Source of the DNA: Variovorax sp. PBL-H6
GTDB lineage: Bacteria > Pseudomonadota > Gammaproteobacteria > Burkholderiales > Burkholderiaceae_C
NCBI RefSeq assembly: GCF_901827155.1
Contig: NZ_LR594659.1
Coordinates: 3,286,001-3,350,000, forward strand
Length of the DNA: 64,000 nucleotides
Direction: 5' to 3'
Of this stretch, positions 7,539 through 16,584 are shown one piece after another. Position 1 is the stretch's first letter. Every line of letters starts with the position of its first letter. The notes beneath the pieces are model-generated. The model made no database searches. It worked only from the letters and a program-made list of their open reading frames with translations, and was not told the DNA's origin. The position numbers and the translations under genes are program-made.

Positions 7539-7631
7539 TGGCGGAAACGGAGGGATTCGAACCCTCGATGAGGCTCTACACCCCATACTCCCTTAGCAGG
7601 GGAGCACCTTCGGCCACTCGGTCACGTTTCC
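7539..7631 (-). tRNA. tRNA-Ser(GCT), integration target
   Basis: On the minus strand the gene starts GGAAACGTGACCGAGTGG, with the acceptor stem GGAAACG pairing with CGTTTCC near the 3' end. The anticodon loop is CTGCTAA, giving anticodon GCT (serine, AGC/AGU codons). A long variable arm, typical of class II tRNA-Ser, and the T-loop GGTTCGAATCC are present, and CCA is encoded. It is 22 bp downstream of the lysC stop on the same strand. The integrated element begins at its 3' end, where the element must supply the last tRNA bases to keep the gene functional. Confidence 0.95.
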
Positions 7632-7653
7632 AGGAAGCTGCAATTATGCCAGC

Positions 7654-8922
7654 TTACGCGGGCGGTTGATCGAGATCGAAGGCCTTGTGCAGGGCCCTCA
7701 CGGCGAGTTCCATGTACTTTTCGTCGATCACGACCGAGGTCTTGATCTCGCTGGTAGAAATCATCTGGATGTTGATGCCCTCTTCGCTCAGCACCCGGAA
7801 CATCTTGCTGGCCACGCCCACGTGGCTTCGCATGCCGATGCCGACGATGCTGACCTTGCAGATCTTGGTGTCGCCCACGATCTCGCTCGCACCCAGCGTG
7901 GGCAGCACCTTCTCCTTCAGCAGGTCGACCGTCTTGGCGTAGTCGTTGCGATGGACCGTGAAGCTGAAGTCGGTGCGGCCGTCCTTGCTCAGGTTCTGGA
8001 TGATGACGTCGACCTCGACGTTGGCATCAGCCACTGCTCCGAGGATGTGGTACGCGATGCCCGGCTTGTCTGGCACGCCGAGCACGGAGATCTTGGCTTC
8101 GTCGCGGTTGAACGCAATGCCGGATACGACGGCTTGTTCCATGTTTTCATCTTCCTCGAATGTGATCAGGGTGCCCGAGCGGGCCTCTTCCTTGATGTCG
8201 ATGTCCCAAGGCGTGAAGCTCGACAGCACACGCAGGGGCACCTGGTATTTGCCGGCGAACTCGACCGAGCGGATCTGCAGCACCTTCGAGCCGAGGCTCG
8301 CCATCTCAAGCATTTCCTCGAAGCTCACCGTGGTCAGGCGGCGCGCATCCGGCTCGACGCGCGGGTCCGTGGTGTAGACGCCGTCGACGTCGGTGTAGAT
8401 GAGGCACTCGTGCGCCTTCATCGCGGCCGCGATCGCGACAGCCGAGGTGTCGCTCCCGCCGCGGCCCAGCGTCGTGATGTTGCCGGCGTCATCGACGCCC
8501 TGGAAGCCGGTGATGACCACCACCTTGCCGGCATCGAGCTCGGCGCGCACGCGTTGGTCGTCGATGCGCTCGATGCGGGCCTTGGTGAAGGCGCTGTCGG
8601 TCCGCACCTGCACCTGCCAGCCGGCGTAGCTGACGGCCTGCACGCCCTCGGCCTGCAGCGCGATGGCCAGCAGTGCGGACGAGGCCTGCTCGCCGGTGGC
8701 GGCCAGCATGTCGAGCTCGCGGTTGTGGTCGTCGTCGATCTTGCTGGGAGCCAGCTCTTTGGCGAGGCCGAGCAGGCGGTTGGTCTCGCCGCTCATGGCG
8801 CTCGGAACCACGACCATCTGGTGGCCGGCGCGAGCCCACTTGGCAACGCGCTTGGCGACATTCCTGATGCGCTCGGTCGAGCCCATCGACGTGCCGCCGT
8901 ATTTGTGAACGATCAATGCCAT
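7654..8922 (-). CDS. lysC: Aspartate kinase (aspartokinase)
   Basis: A 422-residue cytoplasmic enzyme that phosphorylates L-aspartate with ATP, the first step to lysine, threonine, methionine and diaminopimelate. Visible features are the N-terminal kinase motif VHKYGGTSMGS, PSAMSGETNRLL, and GRGGSDTSAVAIAAAM of the amino-acid kinase fold. The C-terminal ~160 residues hold two ACT domains (VLGVPDKPGIAYHILG and VGIGMRSHVGVASKMF), which mediate feedback inhibition. Length matches the beta-type monofunctional enzymes. The ATG at 8922 (MALIVHKYGG) is preferred to the TTG four codons upstream. tRNA-Ser follows on the same strand. Confidence 0.97.
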   Translation of the reverse strand: MALIVHKYGGTSMGSTERIRNVAKRVAKWARAGHQMVVVPSAMSGETNRLLGLAKELAPSKIDDDHNRELDMLAATGEQASSALLAIALQAEGVQAVSYAGWQVQVRTDSAFTKARIERIDDQRVRAELDAGKVVVITGFQGVDDAGNITTLGRGGSDTSAVAIAAAMKAHECLIYTDVDGVYTTDPRVEPDARRLTTVSFEEMLEMASLGSKVLQIRSVEFAGKYQVPLRVLSSFTPWDIDIKEEARSGTLITFEEDENMEQAVVSGIAFNRDEAKISVLGVPDKPGIAYHILGAVADANVEVDVIIQNLSKDGRTDFSFTVHRNDYAKTVDLLKEKVLPTLGASEIVGDTKICKVSIVGIGMRSHVGVASKMFRVLSEEGINIQMISTSEIKTSVVIDEKYMELAVRALHKAFDLDQPPA

Positions 8923-9003
8923 GGGTGAAGTCAAGGAGAAAGATTCGGATGCCTGCGCAATGCCGGCGTCCGGGGGCCCTGTCGTATGCCTGGGCTATCT
9001 GTT

Positions 9004-9972
9004 TCAGCGCAAGGCTGCAGGCTGCGACGGAGGCCGGGCATTGTACCAACGCAGGAGGTCGCCCTCGCGTTGGACGTAACCGTCCGCAACCTTGAGCCGG
9101 ATGCGGTGGCCGCGGGTACTGCAAGCCGCGATCTGATCGAGCAGTTGCTCGAGCTGCGCCTCGCTGGGTACGGCGTCATGTTCACGCTTGAGCCAATGGC
9201 GAAGCACGTTGGCGAGACGCTCGCGCGGCAAGGTGCGCAACGCAGCCAGCATGGGCGGCGAGCCTGCGGCCGCCATGTCCGCAGCGGCGACCTCGGCCAG
9301 CAGGCGCGAAGCCCTGGCGGCATTGCGGGCGGAGCGCGCAAACGTTTCGCGGAACTGCGGCAGTGTCGCGGCGAGCGCCGGCAGCAGTTGCAGCCGGATC
9401 CGATTGCGCGTGTAGCGCAGGTCGGCGTTAGTGGGGTCGTCGATGTGGGCGGTGCTGCTGCGGGAGATCCATTCGCGCAGCGCGACCGCCTGCACGTCCA
9501 GCAGAGGCCGATGGAAATTCACGCCATGACGCTGCATCTGGCGCGGCATGCCGGCCAGTCCGTCGAGGCCAGCGCCGCGGCCGAGCGCAATGAGCATGGT
9601 CTCGACCTGGTCGTCGGCATGCTGGGCCAGCGCGACATGCCCCAGCCCGTGCGCCCGCGCGAGCGCCGCCAGCGTGACATAGCGCGCCCGCCGCGCCGCA
9701 TCTTCAGGACTCTCGCCCGGGGCGTGACGAGCGTCGACGCGGCCCACGCGCAGGGGCACGCCCAAGGTTTCGCAGGTCGCAAGGCAATGCGCTTCGAAAG
9801 CGTCGGCCGCCGCTTGCAGGCCGTGATGCACGTGCAGTGCCTGCACCTGGCCCGGCCAGAGGCCGGCGGCTGCATGCAGCAAGGCGGTGGAGTCGGCACC
9901 GCCGCTGTAGGCGATGCCCAGCGGCAGCGGCACCGCCCAGGGCGCGAGCGCGAGGGCGGCGGGATTCTCCAT
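9004..9972 (-). CDS. tilS: tRNA(Ile)-lysidine synthase
   Basis: A 322-residue ATP-pyrophosphatase-type enzyme that converts C34 of tRNA-Ile(CAU) to lysidine, changing decoding from AUG to AUA; essential in most bacteria. The PP-loop is visible as YSGGADSTALLHAA at about residue 22-33, followed by HVHHGLQ and AQHADDQVETMLIALGRG. The TilS substrate-binding helical domain follows (DPTNADLRYTRNRIRLQLLP). The protein ends at about 320 residues and lacks most of the C-terminal domain of the 430-residue E. coli form. The ATG at 9972 begins the PP-loop domain; the longer open frame to 10656 lies over accA in another frame and is not coding. accA ends 32 bp upstream. Confidence 0.92.
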   Translation of the reverse strand: MENPAALALAPWAVPLPLGIAYSGGADSTALLHAAAGLWPGQVQALHVHHGLQAAADAFEAHCLATCETLGVPLRVGRVDARHAPGESPEDAARRARYVTLAALARAHGLGHVALAQHADDQVETMLIALGRGAGLDGLAGMPRQMQRHGVNFHRPLLDVQAVALREWISRSSTAHIDDPTNADLRYTRNRIRLQLLPALAATLPQFRETFARSARNAARASRLLAEVAAADMAAAGSPPMLAALRTLPRERLANVLRHWLKREHDAVPSEAQLEQLLDQIAACSTRGHRIRLKVADGYVQREGDLLRWYNARPPSQPAALR

Positions 9973-10004
9973 CGGTCGTGGCCGGCCCTCGCGCGGGCCG
10001 CGGA

Positions 10005-10985
10005 CTACTTGGCGCTCTCGGCCTTGGTATCGGCGAAGCGGCCGTAGCTCTGCAGCCGATCGTAGCGGCGTTCGAGCAGTTCCTTCGGCCGCAGATCGGC
10101 GACTTGCCGGAAGGCATCGTTGAGCGCGCGCTTGAGAAAGGCGGCCATCTGCCGATGGTCGCGGTGCGCGCCGCCGACCGGCTCGTTGACGATCTTGTCC
10201 ACGAGCCCGAGCGCCTTGAGCCGATGCGCGGTGATGCCCAGCGCGTCCGCCGCTTCCTGGGCCTTGTCGCTGGTCTTCCAGAGAATGGAGGCACAGCCTT
10301 CGGGGCTGATCACCGAGTAGACGGAGTACTGAAGCATCAGCACCTGGTCGCCAACCGAGATGGCAAGCGCGCCACCGGAGCCGCCCTCGCCGATGATGGT
10401 GACGATCACCGGCACCTCGAGCTGCGCCATTTCGAAGATGTTGCGGCCGATGGCTTCGGACTGGCCACGCTCCTCGGCATCGATGCCCGGGTAGGCACCC
10501 GGGGTGTCGACGAAGGTGAAGACCGGCAGCTTGAACTTCTCGGCCGTCTTCATGAGCCGCAGTGCCTTGCGATAGCCCTCGGGCTTGCTCATGCCGAAGT
10601 TGCGAGCGGTGCGCTCCTTGGTGTCGCGGCCCTTCTGGTGGCCCAGCACCATGCAAGGCGTGCCGTTGAAGCGCGCGAGGCCGCCGACAATGGAGAGGTC
10701 GTCCGCGAAGTGGCGGTCACCGTGAAGCTCGACAAAGTCGGTGAAGATCTCGTGGACGTAGTCCAGCGTGTAGGGCCGCTCGGGATGCCGGGCTATCTTG
10801 GTGATTTGCCAGGGCGTCAGGTCGCTGTAGATTTCCTTGGTGAGCTGCAGGCTCTTCTTGCTGAGCTGGTCGATCTCTTCCGAGATGTCGACCGCCGATT
10901 CAGTCTGCACATAGCGCAGCTCTTCGATCTTGGATTCGAGCTCCGCAACGGGCTGCTCGAAGTCGAGAAAGGTTCGTTTCGCCAA
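10005..10985 (-). CDS. accA: Acetyl-CoA carboxylase carboxyltransferase subunit alpha
   Basis: A 326-residue cytoplasmic subunit that, with AccD, transfers the carboxyl group from carboxybiotin to acetyl-CoA to make malonyl-CoA for fatty acid synthesis. Family features visible are [18 protein letters not shown] at the N-terminus, [42 protein letters not shown], and the oxyanion-hole glycines [14 protein letters not shown]. Length is close to the E. coli protein (319). The start is a TTG (protein begins [11 protein letters not shown]); AGAGGAGAAG just upstream provides a strong ribosome binding site and decides this start. It lies between the glycosylase and tilS on the same strand. Confidence 0.97.
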   Translation of the reverse strand: MAKRTFLDFEQPVAELESKIEELRYVQTESAVDISEEIDQLSKKSLQLTKEIYSDLTPWQITKIARHPERPYTLDYVHEIFTDFVELHGDRHFADDLSIVGGLARFNGTPCMVLGHQKGRDTKERTARNFGMSKPEGYRKALRLMKTAEKFKLPVFTFVDTPGAYPGIDAEERGQSEAIGRNIFEMAQLEVPVIVTIIGEGGSGGALAISVGDQVLMLQYSVYSVISPEGCASILWKTSDKAQEAADALGITAHRLKALGLVDKIVNEPVGGAHRDHRQMAAFLKRALNDAFRQVADLRPKELLERRYDRLQSYGRFADTKAESAK

Positions 10986-11000
10986 CGTCTTCTCCTCTTG

Positions 11001-11669
11001 TCAGTATGCGACCACCGGCAGGGGGTCGAGCGATCGCCAAATATACCAAGTCGCGACGCTGCAATAGGGGGCCCAGGCGACGGCCACCTCGCGCGCGTCG
11101 CTTCGGCTGACCGGATCGCCCGAAAAATAGCTGCGGCTGATGCCGTTGATCAAGCCGGCGTCGTCCAGCGGAAGCACGTTGGGGCGCATCAAGTGGAAGA
11201 TCAGGAACATCTCGGCCGTCCAGCGGCCGATGCCGCGGATCGCGACCAGCTCCGCGATGATCATCTCGTCGGACATGTCTTCCCAGGCATCGACGTGCAC
11301 GGTGCCTGCATCGAAGTGCAGCGCCAGGTCGACCAGGTACTCGACCTTGCGCGCCGAGAGGCCGGCCGCGCGCATGTCGTCGACCTTGAGCTTGAGCACG
11401 TTCGGCGGCGTCATCTTGCGAGGCAGCCTGGCAAAGCGGTCCCACACCGACTGGGCAGCCTTCACCGAAATCTGCTGACCCACGATGCTGCGCGCCAGTG
11501 TGGTGAAAGCGTCGCCGCGCGATTCGAGGCACGCGTCGCCGAATTGCGGGATCAGCCGCTTCATGACGCGGTCTTTCCTCGCCAGGTGCTTGCAGGCCTC
11601 TTCCCAGTACGGTGGGGTATGGACTTCGATGATCGAGGACTTCTTGACGGCAGGCATTGTCGTACTCAT
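11001..11669 (-). CDS. DNA-3-methyladenine glycosylase family protein (HhH-GPD)
   Basis: A 222-residue base-excision repair enzyme, AlkA/MAG-like, expected to remove alkylated purines. The helix-hairpin-helix/GPD region is visible: SIVGQQISVKAAQSVWDRF, then IRGIGRWTAEMFLIF, and the catalytic aspartate in VLPLDDAGL. It is shorter than E. coli AlkA (282) because the N-terminal TBP-like domain is missing, like the compact bacterial and yeast Mag forms. The ATG at 11669 (MSTTMPAVKK) is chosen because the upstream extension overlaps cysS. It starts 4 bp after the cysS stop and ends 15 bp before accA, so the set is probably one operon. Confidence 0.92.
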   Translation of the reverse strand: MSTTMPAVKKSSIIEVHTPPYWEEACKHLARKDRVMKRLIPQFGDACLESRGDAFTTLARSIVGQQISVKAAQSVWDRFARLPRKMTPPNVLKLKVDDMRAAGLSARKVEYLVDLALHFDAGTVHVDAWEDMSDEMIIAELVAIRGIGRWTAEMFLIFHLMRPNVLPLDDAGLINGISRSYFSGDPVSRSDAREVAVAWAPYCSVATWYIWRSLDPLPVVAY

Positions 11670-11673
11670 GCCC

Positions 11674-13050
11674 TCACTTGACGGTGGTCCAGGTGGTGCC
11701 AGTCGGCGAATCCTTGAGCACGATCCCCTGCGCCAGCAGTTCACTGCGGATGCGATCGGCCTCGGCGAAGTTCTTTCCTGTCTTGGCCTCGGCACGGCGA
11801 GAAATGAGGGCTTGGATCGAGGCGTCGTCAAGGGCGCTGCCGGCCTGCAGGAAGGCTTCGGGACCTGCCTGCAGCAGACCGAGGCAGGCGCCCAGCGCCT
11901 TCAGCATGCCAGCGGCTTGCGCCGACTTCGTCCGGTTCACTTCGCCCGCCAGGTCGAAGAGCACGGCCACGGCCTCGGGTGTGCCGAAGTCATCGTCCAT
12001 GGCGGCCTTGAAGCGCGCCGCATGCGGGTCGGCCCAGTCGATGGCCACTTCGGCCGGCGGCACCAGGTGAAGCGCCGTGTAGAGCCGCTTGAGCGAGGCG
12101 CGCGCATCGTCCAGGTGGACATCGCTGTAGTTGAGCGGGCTGCGGTAATGTGCGCGCACGACGAAGAAGCGGATCGTCTCGGCGTCGAATTGCTTGAGCA
12201 CGTCGCGGATCAGGAAGAAGTTGCCCAGGCTCTTGGACATCTTCTCGTCGTCGATGTTGATGAAGCCGTTGTGCATCCAGATGCGCGCCAGCGGCTTGCC
12301 GGTCGCGCCTTCGCTCTGCGCGATCTCGTTCTCGTGGTGCGGGAACTGCAGGTCCATGCCGCCTCCGTGAATGTCGACGGTTTCCCCGAGCAACTGGCAG
12401 GCCATGGCCGAGCACTCGATGTGCCATCCGGGACGGCCGGGGCCGAACTGGCTGGACCACTTGACCTCCTCAGGCTCGGTGGGCTTGGCGCTCTTCCACA
12501 GCACCGGATCGAGCGGGTCCTCCTTGCCGTCCAGGACGGCCACGCGCTCGCCGGCATGCAGTTCGTCCAGCGACTTTCCGCTCAGCTTGCCGTAGCCAGG
12601 GAACTTGCGCACCGCGTAGTTGACGTCGCCATTGGTCGAGCGGTAGGCCAGGCCCTTGTGCTCCAGCGTGGCGATCAGCGACAGCATCTGCGGCACGTAC
12701 TCGGTGGCGCGCGGCTCGTGCGTGGGCCGCTCGATCCCGAGCGCGTCGGCGTCTTCGTGCAGCGCCTGGATCATGCGGTCGGTGAGCGTGCGGATGCTTT
12801 CGCCGTTCTCGACCGCGCGCCGGATGATCTTGTCGTCGATGTCGGTGATGTTGCGCACGTACTCGACGACAAGGCCCGAAGCCTTGAGCCAGCGTTGCAC
12901 CACGTCGAAGGCCACCATCGAACGCGCATGGCCGAGATGGCAGTAGTCGTACACGGTCATTCCGCACACGTACATGCGCACCCGACCGGGTTGCAGAGGA
13001 GAAAAATCCTCCAGTTCACGCGACAGCGTGTTGTAGATGCGAAGGCTCAT
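11674..13050 (-). CDS. cysS: Cysteinyl-tRNA synthetase
   Basis: A 458-residue class I aminoacyl-tRNA synthetase charging tRNA-Cys. Visible: [19 protein letters not shown] with the HIGH-like HLGH and the zinc-binding Cys; WHIECSAM and [10 protein letters not shown] with further zinc ligands; the KMSKS loop as [11 protein letters not shown]. The C-terminal helical DALR domain is followed by a short anticodon-binding tail. Length is normal. The ATG at 13050 ([10 protein letters not shown]) is the family start; the frame's earlier codons up to 13098 are not conserved-looking. It is the first gene of the leftward cysS-glycosylase-accA-tilS cluster. Confidence 0.97.
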   Translation of the reverse strand: MSLRIYNTLSRELEDFSPLQPGRVRMYVCGMTVYDYCHLGHARSMVAFDVVQRWLKASGLVVEYVRNITDIDDKIIRRAVENGESIRTLTDRMIQALHEDADALGIERPTHEPRATEYVPQMLSLIATLEHKGLAYRSTNGDVNYAVRKFPGYGKLSGKSLDELHAGERVAVLDGKEDPLDPVLWKSAKPTEPEEVKWSSQFGPGRPGWHIECSAMACQLLGETVDIHGGGMDLQFPHHENEIAQSEGATGKPLARIWMHNGFINIDDEKMSKSLGNFFLIRDVLKQFDAETIRFFVVRAHYRSPLNYSDVHLDDARASLKRLYTALHLVPPAEVAIDWADPHAARFKAAMDDDFGTPEAVAVLFDLAGEVNRTKSAQAAGMLKALGACLGLLQAGPEAFLQAGSALDDASIQALISRRAEAKTGKNFAEADRIRSELLAQGIVLKDSPTGTTWTTVK

Positions 13051-13243
13051 GAGACAAGGGAATGCCGGAATTCGCCCGCGCGACACGGCGAGCGACACAG
13101 ATTTTTTCAGGGGTGAGGATGCTATGGCAACGAGGGAATGAACGGAGCCCCTCGGCTACAATCCCGCGTCAGTATAAACGGCCGGTTCCGTTATTTTCCC
13201 GGGTGTTTTCGAGGCCCGCGTTCCCCTCCATCTCACGAGGCTC

Positions 13244-13828
13244 ATGAAGCACGCCGCTGCCCCCTCCCCCTCCTTCATCCCGCGTTTCCTCTCGGTTCTC
13301 CTGCTCGCCTTTGCCGCCGCTGCGGCACACGCCGACGACTACGTCGACGTGAACACCCTGCTGCGTCAGGGCAAGCCCGCCGAGGCGCTGGCCAAGGCCG
13401 ATGCCTACATCGCCGGCAAGCCGCGCGACCCGCAGATGCGATTCCTGCGCGGTGTAATCTTGACCGAACAGGGCAAGCAGGCCGAGGCGGTCACGGCCTT
13501 CACGCAGCTCACCCAGGACTTTCCCGAACTGCCCGAGCCCTACAACAACCTGGCGGCGCTCTACGCCGGCCAGAGCCAGTTCGACAAGGCGCGCGCGGCA
13601 CTCGAGATGGCGATCAAGCTCAATCCGAACTACGCCACCGCGCATGAGAATCTCGGTGATGTTTATGCGCGCCTCGCCGGTCAGTCCTATGGGCGCGCGC
13701 AGCAGCTCGAGGCCGGCAACGCCAGCATCCCTCCCAAGCTCGCGCTGATACGCCAGCTCTTCAGCGCGTCGGGTACCGGCTCGCTGCCGGCCGCGCCGGC
13801 CGAAGTCCGCAAGCCGGTGCGCCGCTAA
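13244..13828 (+). CDS. Periplasmic tetratricopeptide-repeat protein
   Basis: A 194-residue protein with a signal peptide (hydrophobic FLSVLLLAFAAAAAHA, predicted cut before DDYVD). Two to three TPR units follow: PAEALAKADAYIAGKPRDPQ, QAEAVTAFTQLTQDFPELPE, and PYNNLAALYAGQSQFDKARA with LNPNYATAHENLGDVYARLA. It probably acts as a scaffold in the periplasm. A similar small TPR protein commonly sits between cysS and the cyclophilin genes in related genomes. The cyclophilin genes follow on the same strand, so co-expression is plausible. The specific partner is unknown. Confidence 0.85.
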   Translation: MKHAAAPSPSFIPRFLSVLLLAFAAAAAHADDYVDVNTLLRQGKPAEALAKADAYIAGKPRDPQMRFLRGVILTEQGKQAEAVTAFTQLTQDFPELPEPYNNLAALYAGQSQFDKARAALEMAIKLNPNYATAHENLGDVYARLAGQSYGRAQQLEAGNASIPPKLALIRQLFSASGTGSLPAAPAEVRKPVRR

Positions 13829-13892
13829 GCCCGCCGCCTCCGCGGCGCTGCCGGGGTCCGTTGTCTTTTTCAGCCCGTCCTCCTTCTTCACC

Positions 13893-14468
13893 ATGCACAT
13901 CCTTTCCCGTCGCACGGCATTGATCCTCGTCTCGGCGCTGAGCCTGGCCGGCGCCAGCTGGGCACAACAAGCGGCGCCGCGCGTCAAGCTCGCCACTTCG
14001 GCCGGCGACATCGTGATCGAGCTCGCACCAGACAAGGCACCCAAGACGGTCGAGAACTTCCTGCAGTACGTGCGGGACAAGCACTACGACGGCACGGTGT
14101 TCCACCGGGTGATCGACGGGTTCATGATCCAGGGCGGCGGCTTCACGTCCGAGCTGAAGCAGAAGCCCACGCGCGCGCCGGTCCCGCTGGAAGCGAACAA
14201 CGGCCTGAAGAACGACAAATACACCATCGCGATGGCGCGCACCGCCAGCCCCGATTCCGCGACCTCGCAGTTCTTCATCAACGTGAACGACAACGCGATG
14301 CTCAACGCCCCCAATCCCGATGGGCACGGCTACACCGTGTTCGGCAAGGTGGTCGCAGGCACCGAGGTGGTCGACAAAATCCGCGCCGTGCGCACGGGCA
14401 ACAAGGGCGGCATGCAAGACGTGCCGCTCGAAAGCGTCACCATTCAATCCGCCACCGTGGCGAAATAA
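13893..14468 (+). CDS. ppiA: Periplasmic peptidyl-prolyl cis-trans isomerase, cyclophilin type
   Basis: A 191-residue protein. An N-terminal signal peptide (LILVSALSLAGASWAQQ) exports it; the mature part is a complete cyclophilin domain that isomerises Xaa-Pro bonds during periplasmic folding. Catalytic signatures are visible: VFHRVIDGFMIQGGGF with the active-site Arg, MARTASPDSATSQFFINV, and the C-terminal [18 protein letters not shown]. The next gene, 21 bp downstream, is a closely related cyclophilin without a signal peptide, so the pair looks like a duplication with different cell compartments. Confidence 0.93.
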   Translation: MHILSRRTALILVSALSLAGASWAQQAAPRVKLATSAGDIVIELAPDKAPKTVENFLQYVRDKHYDGTVFHRVIDGFMIQGGGFTSELKQKPTRAPVPLEANNGLKNDKYTIAMARTASPDSATSQFFINVNDNAMLNAPNPDGHGYTVFGKVVAGTEVVDKIRAVRTGNKGGMQDVPLESVTIQSATVAK

Positions 14469-14489
14469 GCCAATCAACAAGGAGCCCTC

Positions 14490-14999
14490 ATGAGCAACCC
14501 CCAAGTCGAACTGCACATCAAGGACCAAGGCGTCATCACGCTCGAACTGGACCAGGATAAGGCGCCGAAGACCGTCGAGAATTTCCTCGCCTACGTGACC
14601 AAGGGCCACTACGACAACACGGTGTTCCACCGCGTCATCCCGGGCTTCATGGTGCAAGGCGGCGGCTTCGAGCCGGGCATGTCGCAAAAGCCGACGGGCG
14701 CCGAGATCCAGAACGAAGCCAACAATGGCCTGAAGAACGACAACTACACGGTGGCCATGGCCCGCACCAATGCGCCGCACTCGGCCACGGCGCAGTTCTT
14801 CATCAATGTGGCAGACAACGGTTTCCTCAATCACACGGCGCCCTCCGCCCAGGGCTGGGGCTATGCAGTGTTCGGCAAGGTGGTCGGCGGCACGGAAGTG
14901 GTCGACAAGATCAAGGCGGTGAAGACCGGACGCAAGGGTTTCCACGACGACGTGCCGCTGGAAGACGTGGTCATCGAGAAGGCCGTCGTCAAGGGCTGA
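14490..14999 (+). CDS. ppiB: Cytoplasmic peptidyl-prolyl cis-trans isomerase, cyclophilin type
   Basis: A 169-residue cyclophilin with no signal peptide. Motifs [38 protein letters not shown] and [18 protein letters not shown] are those of PpiB-type enzymes, which assist protein folding in the cytoplasm. Length agrees with E. coli PpiB (164). An AAGGAG sits just before the ATG. It lies between the periplasmic paralogue and lpxH, two bases from the lpxH start, so these are likely co-transcribed. Confidence 0.95.
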   Translation: MSNPQVELHIKDQGVITLELDQDKAPKTVENFLAYVTKGHYDNTVFHRVIPGFMVQGGGFEPGMSQKPTGAEIQNEANNGLKNDNYTVAMARTNAPHSATAQFFINVADNGFLNHTAPSAQGWGYAVFGKVVGGTEVVDKIKAVKTGRKGFHDDVPLEDVVIEKAVVKG

Positions 15000-15001
15000 C
15001 G

Positions 15002-15763
15002 ATGACGGGCTTCGCCGAGCTCGTGGCTCCCGCGGCGTGGCGCACGGTGGATCTGATCTCCGACCTCCACCTGCAGTCCTCGGACCCGGCGACCTTCGAC
15101 GCGTGGCGCGGCTACCTGCAGACCACGCCGGCGGACGCAATTTTCATCCTGGGCGATCTGTTCGAGGTCTGGGTGGGCGATGACGCGGCTGCCGAACCTG
15201 GCTTCGAGGCGCAATGCGCAGAGGTGCTTCGCGAAGCCGGCGCACGCCGGCCGTTGTTCTTCATGCATGGCAACCGCGACTTCCTGGTCGGCCCCGCCTT
15301 TGCCGAGCAATGTGGCATGCAGTTGCTCGACGACCCGACGGTGCTAGCCCTGCATGACAGGCGGTGGCTCCTCAGCCACGGCGATCTTCTCTGTCTCGAC
15401 GACACCGAGTACCTCCGCTTTCGTGCCGAAGTGCGCGCCCCTGCCTGGCAGAGCGCCTTTCTCGCGCGTCCGCTGGCGCAGCGCCGCGCCCTTGCCCGCT
15501 CGATGCGCGCACAAAGCGAGGACCGCAAGCGCAGCCCCGCCATGGTTTGGGCCGATGTCGACGCCGATGCCGCGCGCGCCTGGCTGCGGCAAGCCGGCGC
15601 GACAACGCTGATCCACGGGCACACGCACCGGCCGGCTGCGCATGCGCTCGGCGAAGGCCTTGGGCGCATGGTGCTGAGCGACTGGGACCTGAAGGCGCAC
15701 CCGGCTCGCGCGCAATTGATGTGCCTGTCGAGTGCAGGCGCGCAACGCGTCGACCTGCGTTGA
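15002..15763 (+). CDS. lpxH: UDP-2,3-diacylglucosamine diphosphatase
   Basis: A 253-residue peripheral membrane enzyme of lipid A synthesis that hydrolyses UDP-2,3-diacylglucosamine to lipid X and UMP. The binuclear-metal calcineurin-like phosphoesterase motifs are all present in order: SDLHL, GDLFEVWVGDDA, HGNRDFLVG, SHGDLLCLDD and HGHTHRPA. Length is typical (E. coli 240). The start follows the ppiB stop by two bases, and the stop overlaps the mtfA start (TGATG). Linkage of ppiB and lpxH is common in proteobacteria. Confidence 0.95.
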   Translation: MTGFAELVAPAAWRTVDLISDLHLQSSDPATFDAWRGYLQTTPADAIFILGDLFEVWVGDDAAAEPGFEAQCAEVLREAGARRPLFFMHGNRDFLVGPAFAEQCGMQLLDDPTVLALHDRRWLLSHGDLLCLDDTEYLRFRAEVRAPAWQSAFLARPLAQRRALARSMRAQSEDRKRSPAMVWADVDADAARAWLRQAGATTLIHGHTHRPAAHALGEGLGRMVLSDWDLKAHPARAQLMCLSSAGAQRVDLR

Positions 15764-16560
15764 TGTTCAACTGGCTGCGTGGGCTGCGCGCCCCGCCTTC
15801 GATTCCTGATGCGGCGTGGCAGGCCACGCTGTGGCGCTACCCTTTTCTAGCGCACGGTGCGGGACGCGATGCGGAGCGGCTGCGCCGCCTCGCCGCGGAG
15901 TTCCTGCGCGACAAGGAATTCCATGGCGCTCATGGCTTCATCATCACCGACGAGGTTGCGCTCGCCGTAGCGGCGCAGGCTGTGCTGCCGGTGTTGCACT
16001 TGCCAGGGGAGCTGCGCTGGTACGACGACTTCGTGGGCATCGTGATTCACCCGTCGGAGGCGGTGGCGCGGCGCAAGACGGTCGACGAGACCGGCGTTGT
16101 CCACGAGTACGACGAGATCCTGGCCGGCGAAGCAATGGACCGCGGCCCGGTGATGCTGAGCTGGCAGGACGTGCTGGCGGGCAGCGTCACACAGGACGCG
16201 GGCTACAACGTGGTGATCCACGAATTCGCCCACAAGATCGACATGAAAAGTGGCGAGGCCGACGGCTGCCCGCCACTGCCAGCCGGCTTCGCGGGCACGT
16301 CCACCGCGCGAGACGCGCGACTCGCCTGGTTTGCGGTGCTCCGACCGGCCTACGAAGACTTCCGCGAGAGAACCATCGTTGCCGAACGCTTCGGCGGCCA
16401 GGCGCCATGGCTCGACGACTACGGCGCCACGTCGCCGGGCGAATTCTTTGCCGTGGCCTGCGAGGCGTATTTCGTGAACCGCGCAAAGCTGGCGTCCGAA
16501 TTCGCCGGCTTGGTCGCGCTGCTCGACGAGTTCTTCAGGCGTCCGCGCTCGGCGGCCTAG
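15763..16560 (+). CDS. mtfA: MtfA-family zinc metallopeptidase (M90)
   Basis: A 265-residue protein. The zinc-binding HEFAHKID (HExxH) lies near residue 150, and SPGEFFAVACEAYF near residue 230 supplies the third ligand region; LRWYDDFVGIVIHPSE is typical of the family. In E. coli, MtfA binds the repressor Mlc and thereby affects ptsG, and has aminopeptidase activity; whether this applies here is unknown. The ATG overlaps the lpxH stop as TGATG, which decides the start; the longer frame from 15364 lies over lpxH. It converges on the DUF349 gene with only 24 bp between stops. Confidence 0.92.
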   Translation: MFNWLRGLRAPPSIPDAAWQATLWRYPFLAHGAGRDAERLRRLAAEFLRDKEFHGAHGFIITDEVALAVAAQAVLPVLHLPGELRWYDDFVGIVIHPSEAVARRKTVDETGVVHEYDEILAGEAMDRGPVMLSWQDVLAGSVTQDAGYNVVIHEFAHKIDMKSGEADGCPPLPAGFAGTSTARDARLAWFAVLRPAYEDFRERTIVAERFGGQAPWLDDYGATSPGEFFAVACEAYFVNRAKLASEFAGLVALLDEFFRRPRSAA

Positions 16561-16584
16561 GCACCAGGCGCGGACCCCTCTCGT

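Larger units (their letters stand above)
1..7560. mobile_element. Right end of a tRNA-Ser-integrated element (prophage or ICE-like), left end outside window
   Basis: Seen: a tyrosine integrase reads away from the 3' end of tRNA-Ser, an AlpA-like excisionase faces it, and the DNA to the left carries phage-type small genes in a tightly overlapping operon with no housekeeping genes. Core genes (lysC onward) begin immediately on the other side of the tRNA. Known: DUF4102-type integrases commonly use tRNA 3' ends as attB. Inferred: the right attachment site lies within about 7539-7560, the 3' portion of the tRNA gene. No second copy of the tRNA 3' end is visible between 1 and 7376, so the other junction must be left of the window. 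No capsid, tail or conjugation gene is visible, so prophage versus other integrative element is undecided. Confidence 0.75.

Noticed and set aside
9837..11681. A 614-codon plus-strand open frame
   Set aside because: Opposite tilS, accA and the glycosylase gene, which all show clear family motifs; hence a shadow.
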